The notes under the pieces: model-generated
Database searches by the model: none
Seen by the model: only the letters and a program-made list of their open reading frames with translations
Told to the model about the DNA's origin: nothing
Assembly (NCBI GenBank): GCA_015179045.1
Contig: WHUZ01000218.1
Span: 1-26,524, forward strand
Origin: Kalaharituber pfeilii
Taxonomy: Eukaryota > Ascomycota > Pezizomycetes > Pezizales > Pezizaceae
Direction: 5' to 3'
Length of the DNA stretch: 26,524 bases
Shown: one piece after another, positions 11,616-21,979 of the stretch
How positions within the stretch are numbered: the first letter of the stretch is position 1
How the letters are laid out: each line of letters opens with the position of its first letter
Made by a program: the position numbers and the translations under genes

Positions 11616-14363
11616 TAGTATTTCTGAACAACTTGAATATACCATAACTTGGGTAACATGACTCTTGAGTTATATATGAGGATTCCTGACTCATCAATTA
11701 AGCATAGCTTGAGGTTAATAAAGCAAGAGTATTTGCTTTCCTTTTTGAGTTCCATCTTGATAGTTCAGAGCATAAGGTCTTACTTCTGGTCCTAAATCAA
11801 TATATTAATATCCTGGGTATTGACTTGAGCAAACATGGAAGGCTTGATGATAGTTTGGTATCATTATATAAGCCTGTGGTCCCTCTCCTTAGAAAGATCT
11901 CCTGATCATCTTATGAATGCATCTGCCTTTTCATTTTTCCTTCCTTTTCTATATATAATCTTAAAATCAAAACCTGTAAGCTCTTCTATCTATCTGATCT
12001 AGTATTGATTGAGTTTCTTAGTTATTATGAAGTATACTAGATTCTTGTAGTCTGTATATACTTGAATATCCTCATTATAGACATCACTTCAGAGGTAGTA
12101 CCTCTATTCCTTAAAAGCATCTACTATGGCAAGTAGATCCTTATCGTAGATTTCATACTTGTACTATGCAGGGATCATACGGTAGCTGTAGAATACAACT
12201 AAGTAAGTTTTCCCTTCATGTTCTTGACTCAGTACTCTGGCTAACACATAGTCTGAAGCATTGGTTTCTAGAGTAGCTGGTCTGAAGAGGTCGAAGTACT
12301 TTAGCATTGGTGCAGATGTGAAGGCTTCTTTGAGCTTTTCGAATATTTGCTGCTATCTTGGTTCCAATTTGAATACTTGATCCTTTTTTAGCAGGTCATG
12401 TAATAGTCCTACAACCTTGCTGTAGTTTAGGATAAAGCACCTGTAGAAGTTAGAAAACTCTAAAAAGATTTAGATATACTTTATCAATCTAGGGGTTTCC
12501 TATTCCTTAATTACTTTAACTTTCTTGAGGTTCATCTTAATACCATCTGTAGTCACTATAAATCCTAAATACTCGACCTATTATTTATAAAAATCGCATT
12601 TTTCCACTTTAACATATAGCTCATATTCTTTTAGCCTGTGGAGAACCCTTTTGATATGTTGTATATGGTTCTGAAGTGAGGAGCTGAAAATTATAATATC
12701 GTCTAGATAAGGAGTACAGAATTCATCTAAAAATTCTCTAAGGATATTGTTGATATGAGCTTGGAATGTGGTGGGTGCATTAGTGAGCCTAAAGAGCATA
12801 ACCTTGTATTCGAGGTATCCATAATAGGTTCAGAAGACTGTTTTCCATTTATCCCCTTCCTTAATTCTGATTCGATAATAGGCTTCCCTGATATCTACCT
12901 TAGTATAGTATTTTCCTCTCTTGAGTTGGTTAAGAGTTTTATTGATAAAGGGAAGTAGAGTATAGTTCTTGATTATGATATTGTTAAGTTCCCTATAGTC
13001 TACATACAACTGTAATAGTCTATCAAGTTTAGGTACAAAGAGGATTGGCGCCCCTGCAGAGGAGGTGGATACCTGAATGAATCCTTTCCTTAGATTGTCT
13101 TTCAGGTATTCTCGTAAGGTAAGGAGTTTCTTTGTATTGAGGTTGTAAAAAGGGCTAAATGGAAGTAACTTTCTTTCTTCCAAGATAATAGCATAATCGA
13201 TCTCTGATCTATGAGGGGGGAGTTGCTCTACTTTATCCTGGTCAAAAATATCAATAAAGTCATAATATTCCTTAGATAGGTATTCTTTGGGGTCTTTACA
13301 TTCCTTCTGACAATTCCTATCATATGAGTACTATATCATCTCCTAGATTCTTTGGCTAGATACTTGGTTTGCTTGACGGAATAAGGCTTGGTCTATATTA
13401 TGAATATTAATACTATAGGTGAGGTGCTTCTTAGTGAGAGTATTGAAGGCAATAGCATTAACAAAGGCTATCTTATTTTATGGGGTTAAGGCAGCTAGTC
13501 ATTCATAGAGGAGTTGAATGGATTAGTTTCCTGAGTTGTAGGAGTTGCAGAAGGGGAGAAAACAGAGTTGATTTTTGTCGTAATCTATTTAGATATTATA
13601 TATTCTTTACCAACCTATTCTAAGTACTAGAGAATTATTCTTACAGGTTTCAGTAATCCCAAATTCAATTTACTCTTCCTGGTTATTAATGTTCATCTTG
13701 ATAATATACTCTTCTTGGATAAGTAGGTCCTTGGCTTGAGTTTTATCCATAAAGATCAGGTTGATCACTTGAAATATAGGTTAGGTTATGAGCCTGCCCT
13801 CTTGAATTACCCTTAAGTACATGAGATTATCTTATGCGCCCTGATCCAGAAATGCATAGATCTTGACTTGGCTTGATTCTGAGTAGGATTTTTGAGATAA
13901 TAATATAGGTAGTAAGAGAGGGAAATCATTCAGTTTAGAAAATATAGCATGAAATTCCACATTATTTCTTGAATCTTCTAGAGACTTGAGCCTAATATTG
14001 TATAATGAGTAATCAATAGAAACTTCAGAAAGGACTTGAGAGGCTTCAGAAAAACTAGGAAAACATAAGCAAGAGGCTTGAAAATAGTAAGAACATAGTA
14101 ACAATGAAGTTTGAGGTAGGACAGAAAAAAGGTTCTTAGAAACTTGAGGTGCTTGAGGACTTGATCTTGATTCTGAGCTTGGTATAGTAGCAACAAAGCT
14201 ATTAGATTAAGTAGAAAAGGAGCTACCTGTTTTCTCTACTCTTTATCATTTAACTCCTTGATTTTAACAACTCCAGCCTTACTGGCAGTATCTGTATTCA
14301 TTTGATTTACTCTGTGTAGAGGAGGAGAGGTGGTGTTCCTGGTAAGAGTTAGTTGGTAGGAGC

Positions 14364-15688
14364 AGAGCAGACATTTAGGGCATTAGTAGGTAAAGTATTT
14401 TCCCTTCCTACAATAGTAGCATAGGCCTTATTATTGGTACCTCTGTCTTTCTTCCTTAGAGACCCACCTTACTGCATCTAATTCTATTTCTATTAGGCTA
14501 TAGTATTCTTGACTAATGGCTTCAGTATATATCTAGAGAGGAGCGGAAGGCCTTTGTAGTGTAGGAGGTCTTTGAAAGGGCCGCAGTTTTGGTAAGGGAA
14601 GCTAGAGGTTAGCCTTTCTCTGGTTGTAGTAGTTGTTGTCTATTTCCATTAAGTTCTCAACCAACTTTGACAGTTCCTAACTATTGACTCCTATCTGTGT
14701 TAGAAGCCAATCTTAAAGTTATGGAGCCAGTCCTCTTCTAATTACTATAATTTTTTCTACATCATTGATCTCAGCATTAATCACAAGGTGCTGTACGTAA
14801 GTCTAAAACGCTATAACCCTGGTGTCTTTCTGAGTAAGCTTGTTGAGCTGTTGCTGTATGTGGCCTTGCTCATTACTAATTCTGAAGACAGTGGTAAGAG
14901 CTTTTCGAAAGGTATCATAGTCAGAGAAGGCCTTCTTGAGGATATCATTATTCTAGACATAAGGCTCAAACTACTTAGAGGCTATGTCTTAAAGAAAGGA
15001 AGAGGTATAGTTAATTTTAGTATAGTCATTCTTGAAATGGTCAGAGTTGTTGGTAAATTAGATGGATAGCTGGTTGAACAATCTCCTGAGCTTCTCTTAT
15101 TCTGCAGAGTAGGTTTTCTGGCTCCTTAATTTTGATGTTAGATTTCCCTTTAACACTGTCCAGCAGCTGCTTGAACTGAGTTTCTGTGAAGGTAATGGCA
15201 GACATGGTAGGTCAAGAAGTAGAGGTTCTTAATAGAGGAGGATTGAGGGTAGCTGTTCATTGTAGGGGGAAGTCAGTATCAGATTTGGAAGCCGAGCTTC
15301 TGAAGTCGATTTTTGGCTTGGGTTCTCTTGATTCTTCTAGTTTCTAATTATGAGGGTTTCACAAATATTCTTCTGGCTAGTCAGGTTCTTTGTTTTCTTA
15401 GAAGTCCTCATCAGCTGTCTCTTCTAAGTTTTGTAACTCTTCTTTGATATGCTATAAGAGGTAGTCATAGATGTGAGAGTCTGTAGCTTGATAGATGAGT
15501 GTATTTTCTTATTGAAGTTGTTGTTAGGTAAGATTGTAGAGGTCTATGAGATTATTCTGGTTTGACAGACAGTGCAGTATCATAAGCTCTTAATAGGTAC
15601 TTGGATCAGCTTGAGGAGAGGCAATGGGTGTAAGGTATTAGGTATAGACCTATTATTTTTTGTACCCTAACTCCTGATCTGTCTGCAT
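14364..15688 (-). pseudogene. gag: gag: capsid-like Gag with degenerate zinc knuckle
   Basis: The protein would build the retrotransposon's cytoplasmic particle. An ATG at 15688 opens a frame (MQTDQELGY) of about 160 codons, broken only by RIP-type stops. An acidic N-terminal region rich in Glu, Asp and Gln is followed by MSAITFTETQFKQLLDSVKG from 15205. A one-base insertion in an A-run near 15118 shifts the frame. The Gag core then continues (EKLRRLFNQLSI, FSDYDTFRKALTTVFRISNE, ELSKLVENLMEIDNN) to about 14640. The zinc knuckle at about 14421-14370 reads CYYCRKGKY...CPKC; the expected His is Tyr, as a C-to-T change would give. The start choice rests on the continuous frame and the first ATG after the leader; a start at 15205 would be short. 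Protease follows in another frame. Confidence 0.85.
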
Positions 15689-16219
15689 TCCTTGTTCTAT
15701 ATACTTAACACTTTAGATGAGGTTTAAGCTTGAGTTGATATATCGTTAGAGGAGGAGAGGGGCGTCCTTTTATACTACAAGGAGAGTTTGAGTAAGAAAG
15801 AGCGTATATAAAAGAGCCTTCAAGATTAGAGAGTATAGTGTAGTAGGTATTCTAAGTACAATATGAGGCTCCTTGCTCATGACAGGTCTTCTTCATTGAT
15901 TAGGCAGTAGAGACAATTGCAGTTGTGGTTTGGTATGAAGAGGTGTCCAAATTCTAGGATAGAGTCTTGTTGAGCTGTAGTTGTTCCCCTGGTAATGACT
16001 TGGATGCCTTGGAGAATTTCGTCCACTGGAACAAATTGGGGGGAGGTGTTTGTGAGGGCTCAATAAGAGTTAGTAGTAAAAGAGAGGGTGGCTTATAGAA
16101 GGGGCTTAAGTGTCTGAAGTAGTGGTTACGGGATCCTAATCATAATATAACCTAGAGCAGATTTAATCATAACCTTGCTAGTATCCTAGTTTTTAAGGGA
16201 ATGTAATGAAGTAATAAAT
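15689..16219 (-). other. Retrotransposon leader between 5' LTR and gag
   Basis: About 530 bp of untranslated leader lie between the 5' LTR and the gag ATG. I could not identify a primer-binding site or any conserved frame in it. Confidence 0.5.
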
Positions 16220-16645
16220 TGTAATGGACTAACCTTATAGGACTATTAACTGGTGCTGAGTTGCAGATCGAGTCAGGCAGGTCATGCAGTGCTCACAAGT
16301 TTGAGTAGGACGCTGCTTGTAGAGGAAAGAGTATAGTCAGAAGAGTATATGTTTTATTGCTTGAGGGACATAGGCTATGGGGTAGAAAAGAGTCTTTATA
16401 TATAGGAAAGTGCAACATAGAAACAGAGAGATATAGAAGAGCTTCTTTAAACATTATACCTTTAGCAGAATTGATATTATCCAAAAAGCATAATTCCTTA
16501 AGTGCCGACAATTCTGTTATATAAAAAATATAATTTCTCAGGTACTGACAATTCTGTTATCCAAAACTGTACTAGTAGGAGATTCCTTGAACTTAGTCAA
16601 TCTTAGTAGTTTTTGGTACAGTTCAGGGTAACTGATTGTAATCCA
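16220..16645 (-). repeat. 5' LTR of the chromovirus
   Basis: This is the partner of 9369-9796, with TG...CA ends. It should contain the promoter for the minus-strand transcript. The internal sequence next to it (16219 downward) shows no obvious tRNA primer-binding match, so the priming mode cannot be told. Confidence 0.9.
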
Positions 16646-17999
16646 TGATATAGAGCTCTCCTCAGCTCTAATTAAAGAAGGCTATTAAGAGCAGCAAGCT
16701 ACTAAGGTTGTAGCAGCAATTGGCAGTCCTCATATGTATTGCTTCATATATATTAGTACAAATCTTAAGCTTAAAAGGTAGTGTATGTAGTACAAGGCTC
16801 AGACTCAGTTTATGTATAAAGTTTGTTAGAAAGTGATATGTTTAACATGTTTGCTGAAGTTGTAGAGTTAAAGTGTGCATAAAAAAAGCAATATCCGTAT
16901 ATAGTTAGACTGCTTAGAAATACTAATGTAAGTGGGATAGTATCTTACCAGCCTAAGAGACAGAGTTTGTATATGTATATAATTGATTTTTTTCAGTCAA
17001 TTTCTGTATGCATATAATTGATTTTTTTCTATAAATTTGTTAAAACTATATTAACTAAAAAAACACAATTTTCTCAGCCAGTCTGGCTGGCTTTTGACCT
17101 ATGCTAACTCTATTATAAGAGTGTTGATTCAGGGTCCGAGTAGTGGTGCCAGGGTCCCTTGACTTTGCATCCTCTTTATTAGTCCGATCTATATTCTAAA
17201 GTCTAATTGGTGTCCTATTTACCATTCGACAGAATAGATATATAGTAGTCTTATAACCAGCTGCATAGAATACTAAATTTATAGTCAGAAATGCACAACA
17301 GCAATTTAGAGTAGAGATTAACCAACTTAAGCTTAGCTCTACATTCAATGGTCAAATGTTGTACTATTTTTTTTTTAATCAGTAATCAATTTCTATAGTT
17401 GAGTTTAGTAATAATATTCCAAAAGGTTCTGAAAGGTCTTTGATAAAATTTGCAATCTGATCTCTTTATATCTTTCTAATAATAAATTCATTCTTTTCAA
17501 TAGTACTCTCAGTAATTCTATATTTAGTATACTAGTAATGTCCTGACTAATTTTCTACCTATTATGCTTAAAGTTTACCTTTATTCCATACATCTTCTAA
17601 GTAATATACTATATCATGATAGTATACATGGTTTACAGATGGTTGCTAGCTTTGTAGATGGGAAGTTTATAGCTATTAGATAGCTGTTATTTGAGTTCCA
17701 ATAATGAATTAAAAAAGCCAAAGATAAATAAAGACTTAAGTATACTTATAGACTATATCCGATTTTATAAAGTAGATAGAACTCTACATTGTCAGAGTTT
17801 CTAGAGTTCACAGTATATCTGTTAGTATCATAGTAGAATATATAGGGCACTTGCTATTATTTTATTCAACCTTTTATTCATATAAGATAATTACTTAAAA
17901 TAGAAAAGCTAAGAGATTTTGTTAAATCTTGATTACTTGTATACTAGTTTAGACCATATCTATTGGCTGATAGGATTACATGCTAGGTGAGTTTGGAAC
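16646..17999. other. AT-rich stretch, no gene; short repeats and a hairpin
   Basis: No coding frame was recognised. Near 16970-17035 the segment GTAT(A/G)(T/C)ATATAATTGATTTTTTTC occurs twice about 41 bp apart. At 17077-17093 AGCCAG and CTGGCT form a 6-bp stem around TCTGG. Confidence 0.45.
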
Positions 18000-18984
18000 C
18001 CGAGGCTCAAAGACTAGTCTGTTTTAGGTACTTGATTTTCCCCTAAAAGATAAAGCAATATGATATTTCAAAAGAAATCTTTGAAGAGCAGACTAGAATG
18101 CAGGCCAAGACAGAGGCCTAAGATACTTAGATAGAGGAAATTAACAATTGGATGCTAACTGAGTCAAGGCACCCAAAATTGATACAAGGCTCTGGGAAAA
18201 ATAAGGAATATTGGGCCAAGTACTACAAGAAATCTATTAAAGAATTTTCAGAAAAATTTCAGTACATGAAAGTAGTGGATAACTTGACTAGAGGAGAAAT
18301 AGCAGTTGCGCTTATCAGGTAGATACTCACATAACGAGCCAGAATTTGGAGGGTGAAGTCAACCTAAAAAACTTTAGAAAAAAAAGTTATCTTTGCTAAA
18401 GCAAATAAGAGCTGATAAGTGGCAAGAGCAGGATATAGAAAGGTTAGATCATTTGTAAGTAATGATAGTTAAGAATATAAACTTTATGAGGGTACGAACA
18501 ATAATATAAAAGCAGTTAATTGTAAATCTAGTTTAACAATAATACAAGATAAACAGGAAAGCAATACTAGTAGCCGATTTAGGTTCCTCCTGGGTTTGAA
18601 GCTATGGAGGAGGTAGAGTTGATTGATCAAGATGCATTATCCAATATATGGGTAAAAAACAAATGTCAAGCTGGTAGTAAGCCGATCACCATGCCTATAC
18701 TAAAGTGAATTAAGCCTAATAATCTATCTAGCTGGATAGTGGTTGTGACTACCAGGAATGAAAAGTGAGAAAAGTATCTACTAAAAGCTACTACATGGAA
18801 CAGTATCATCCAAATTATACAGAGACAGGCAGGGTTAAAAACCAACCAGCGCATTACCTCTATTTTGATTACAGACTTATTAAAATATAATAAACAATAT
18901 GTAGTAGAAGGGCTAGCTTCATGAAACCAAACCCTGGACATAGCCTATTTCTATACAGGTAAAGATCAGCAAATTGAAATAAAG

Positions 18985-19044
18985 GTCAGTATATATTAGG
19001 AAATAGCAAGTATATTGTCTAGTTTCTGAATTGATTAATTGTAG
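18985..19044 (+). other. Spliceosomal intron 1 of the helicase pseudogene
   Basis: Sixty bases begin GTCAGT and end TTGTAG. Removing them joins ATA AAG to GGC TAT and keeps the frame open (IEIKGYKLAGKGSVTSED). Length and ends are typical of filamentous fungi. Confidence 0.65.
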
Positions 19045-19717
19045 GGCTATAAACTTGCTGGGAAAGGTAGTGTAACTAGTGAAGATAGTCAGATAGATAA
19101 AATTAAGAAACTAGGAGTTGAAAAGGTAATGTCAAATATTATAGCCAATCCAAATACTTCAGTAGAATCAACATCAGATATAGAGTCATCTATACCAGAG
19201 CCAGTAAAAAGGAAGCCTATAGTCAATAGGTTGAAAGTGCTAGAAGATCTTTATCAGAAATAAAACAGTACTCTATAAGGAGATGATGGAGCATCCCTAT
19301 AGTTCGATGAGACATTTGATATCTACCATCAAAAAACTATCAACTATGGCAGCTTGTTGAGAAGAAGAATTTTTCTCAGCTTTAGCAATAGCTCTATGTA
19401 GTCATAGATGTATATACCCTTTAGAAGCTACAAGTATTCTGCATATGCTTTTATATGATAGGCTTAAAGGGATTGCTGGGAAGAAAACTTATAATCTGAA
19501 GGCTGACATACAGGCTCTTTAAATAGTTGAAACTCTCAACGAAAATCACAGCGATAATCTTTCTATTAAAGTTAGGCAGTATTGTTTTCATAACATACCT
19601 GTGCTTCATGGCATATGGTTGCAAGAAAACCAAATTCGGCCTATAGCATTCATTTATTATTCAATATTAGAAAATAAAGCTGCAGTTCTGCTTATGAGTC
19701 CATTAGATTTAGGAAAG

Positions 19718-19769
19718 GTAGGCTTCACTTTTACTGTAATAGAATGGATTTGATACTAATACCTTACAG
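19718..19769 (+). other. Spliceosomal intron 2 of the helicase pseudogene
   Basis: Fifty-two bases begin GTAGGC and end TTACAG, with a branch-site-like TACTAAT 16 bases before the end. Removal joins GGA AAG to ACA, restoring the GKT of Walker A. It is a phase 0 intron. Confidence 0.75.
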
Positions 19770-21229
19770 ACATACATTACATTGACAGCACTATTAAGGC
19801 CAATATATTATCCTAATTTTAGAATTGTATAAAAAAAATCAGCCAGTTCTAATAATTATATATAGACGACTGTATACTGCTTGCTTACCTATGAGAGCTA
19901 ATATGTGTAAGTACAGAACTCCTATCTCTATATTCTGCATATATGCTATAATATATAATTTGGTCAGAAAGGAATCCGACATCACCATTAGTATCGTAAA
20001 TGAGATCATAATATGAGGAGGCAAAACAATTATTTTGTAGGCTCATAGTAGCCTTAGTGAGACAGAACTAAGTAAAGTTTCATGGTTGCAATTGTATTGG
20101 ATAATTGCTATTTGGCACAGGATTCGTCCTCAAGCATATACATGTTTTCTTTGGACCGCAAAGAGCAATTTCCTTTTGGGAACTTCCACAATACCTTTCT
20201 CTGATAGTGCAAAAAGTACCATAGTAATATTCAAGCTTTTCAATCCAAAGGTAGCTACGCAGACACTAAAGTCTTTGCTGGCTAATGTAAGGAGTATAGT
20301 ACATAATATCTGACTATTTCTTCTACCCTGAGTTTATAGAGAAAGTGGGTTTGACATCAGAGATACTTATATACAAAAAGCTTGATATCCAAAAGGTCAA
20401 CCTTGAGAATAATTTACAAGGTGACTTGGTAGACCTCACTGCAGATGTATCTCCATCCAGAGCAATATTCCTTGCAGCCTATAGGTCAGTTAATCAAGCA
20501 TTATATCTATCCACTCATAAGCTAGATAAGATACCGCAGATCTTATTTGACCTATTACCTTTGGCACTAGAGTTTCAGCCAACAGACAATGTACTAACAA
20601 GATAGATTACATAAGTATTAGCTAAAATAGTACTTCAGGAATAGACGATTAAAGGCGATGAGGTAAAGCCTATTGACTTACTAAGAGAGCTCAAGATTGA
20701 AACCTTTTAGACATAAATCATGCTATCATATTCACACCAACTATAGTATAGGTACTATATATCCAGCATGTAAGCCAAGACTTCAATGAGATTTTAGGTA
20801 AGATCATAACAGTGATAGCTCTTACAATCGATTGTACAACTAGATATGTTTATATTAGATCTAGACTCTAATGATCTTACTAGTATAGAAGAGAGATTAG
20901 TATGATTTCTCAGAAGTAATAGACCTTCTATTCTTTGTACAATATTATACACTAGCCTATAGAGTGTTACTTCAGGAAGTGAATATCTATGTATTAGCAC
21001 AGCCACCATAGCATTCCTTTGAGGAATAGCATGTATGTGTAAGAGTGAGAGAAACTAATATATTACTAATTGAGGTTACAGTTCTTGAAATACTAACTAT
21101 CATGAACTTCCTTCATAGGAAGGAGGTCATAGAGTCTCTGAATTTAGTTCTACTACAGGAACTAATGAAAGGAGGAATAATGCAAGACAAACTCAAAATA
21201 AGTTTGGCCATGTTTGAAAGAAAGTGATT

Positions 21230-21960
21230 TATAGAATATAAAAAATACACTAAAAATTGATTTCATTTCCAGTACTATCTTAAGTATTATTTCAGTTTAT
21301 GTTCAGTCTTACTCTTGTGAAACAACCTCTTAGTGAAATATAAGCGGCCTGAGCATAATAAATCCCAGGGTAGTCATTATCATTATTTTTATTTATTGAG
21401 TAAGAATTAAATATCATGTACTAATAGCTTATTATCCTATTAGTATCCTACTTAATTTTTATATTTGTTTCAGTAGTTATTGAAACCTGAGTCTTTATAA
21501 AATTAGTAGTTATAAGTCTTATTATCAATGTCGCTTTGTCACTTAAATTATATAGTATGTTTTGATAGGCTAGTAAATCTTTTTTTTTTTTTACTCTTAT
21601 AAGTCAAATTTGTATAGACTAGTTAATCTCATTTTTTTTAGTTTATAATACACTATGTTTTCTTCAAAACTGGCTTTGATACATTCTATTGGTACTTGAC
21701 CTATATTTAATATACTATCTTTGTACTTCCGCTTCTATGATATAATGATCCCTATTTATTTATTCTCGGCTAGTCTTTGTTAGTTCAGGAATATACTATT
21801 ATTGAGATAATCTAGTAAGCAGTGCCTCTTCCCTGCAGCCACAGATTTTAATATACTTATGCTAATATATTCAACTCTCAAACTCCATATTTAATAGTTC
21901 GAATAGCCTACAAATTCAAGTTCTAATATTCTTCTAAAACAGTCAGTATAGTGTGTCCCA
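21230..21960. other. AT-rich intergenic stretch, no gene seen
   Basis: The spacer between the two plus-strand pseudogenes contains a run of T (about 21580-21592) and other T-rich tracts. No promoter or terminator can be named. Confidence 0.45.
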
Positions 21961-21976
21961 ACCAGTGCGAACTGGT
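21961..21976. repeat. Hairpin just upstream of a start codon
   Basis: ACCAGT and ACTGGT form a perfect 6-bp stem around GCGA. It ends four bases before the presumed ATG of the next pseudogene. It is one of the few CpG sites in this area. Confidence 0.4.
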
Positions 21977-21979
21977 CGG

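Larger units (their letters stand above)
9802..14110 (-). pseudogene. pol: pol: protease, RT, RNase H, integrase, chromodomain
   Basis: Domains in minus-strand order: protease with AFLDQGA near 13850-13832, with Asp present. RT spans about 13180-12580, with DYRELN, KVDIREAYYRIRI and the catalytic YLDD at 12709-12698; one TGA, a CGA-to-TGA type, splits it at about 12828. RNase H spans about 12400-11900; its first acidic motif reads ETNASDY, so the expected catalytic Asp is Asn, which fits G-to-A. An HHCC-like zinc region at about 11700-10980 is split by the 508-bp insertion and ends in NNYHKCKQNK. The integrase core is at about 10960-10500, with MDH, ITDH and, after two RIP stops, the TE of the D,D-E triad. 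The chromodomain, about 10070-9880, has the core VEQILD near 10010 and PNNWHIPQELTHYNDLLQDF. The stop at 9802 is five bases from the LTR. PR, RT and RNase H share one frame; integrase lies in another, so at least one indel has occurred. No function is expected. Confidence 0.9.
9369..16645 (-). mobile_element. Ty3/gypsy chromovirus, full length, inactivated
   Basis: Two LTRs in the same orientation (9369-9796 and 16220-16645) bracket a minus-strand interior. Its order is Gag, protease, reverse transcriptase, RNase H, integrase, chromodomain, which is the order of fungal Metaviridae chromoviruses. The element is about 7.28 kb, or about 6.77 kb without the nested insertion at 11108-11615. Stops of the RIP type and a few one-base frameshifts break every domain. 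The 5-bp flanks (TAGAA left, TGATA right) do not match, so no target duplication can be shown. As two near-complete LTRs remain, insertion is younger than much of the decay around it, but the element itself has since been mutated. Confidence 0.93.
18000..21229 (+). pseudogene. SNF2-family DNA helicase/translocase, decayed
   Basis: SNF2 proteins are ATP-driven DNA translocases acting on chromatin or DNA repair substrates. The N-terminal part (18050-19260) is of unknown type, for example KEYWAKYYKKSIKEFSEKFQ near 18210 and SNIWVKNKCQAGSKPITMPI near 18635. From about 19281 the helicase begins. IPVLHGIWL is near 19600. Walker A region PLDLGK|TYITLTALL is at 19700-19800, split by an intron between K and T. 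Motif Ia-like NQPVLIII is near 19840. A degenerate DEAH region WIIAIWHRIR is at 20098-20127. Motif III-like FLLGTSTIPFSDSAK is at about 20169-20215. C-terminal helicase motif V-like YLCISTATIAF...GI is at 20985-21029, and a degenerate motif VI stretch with FLHRKEVIE is near 21110-21135. The frame ends at TGA 21229. Stops are mostly RIP-type, with a few indels. The start is not determinable. It shares the plus strand with the next gene. Confidence 0.72.

Noticed and set aside
12755..12958. 67-codon plus-strand frame
   Set aside because: It is antisense to the reverse transcriptase.
14788..15069. 93-codon plus-strand frame
   Set aside because: It is the antisense shadow of the Gag core on the minus strand, which has the clear family signature.
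9364..16650. Target-site duplication of the chromovirus
   Set aside because: The 5-bp flanks TAGAA and TGATA differ in ways that C-to-T or G-to-A changes alone do not explain.
19839..20024. Minus-strand frame opposite the helicase
   Set aside because: It is a shadow of the plus-strand helicase region, with no motif of its own.
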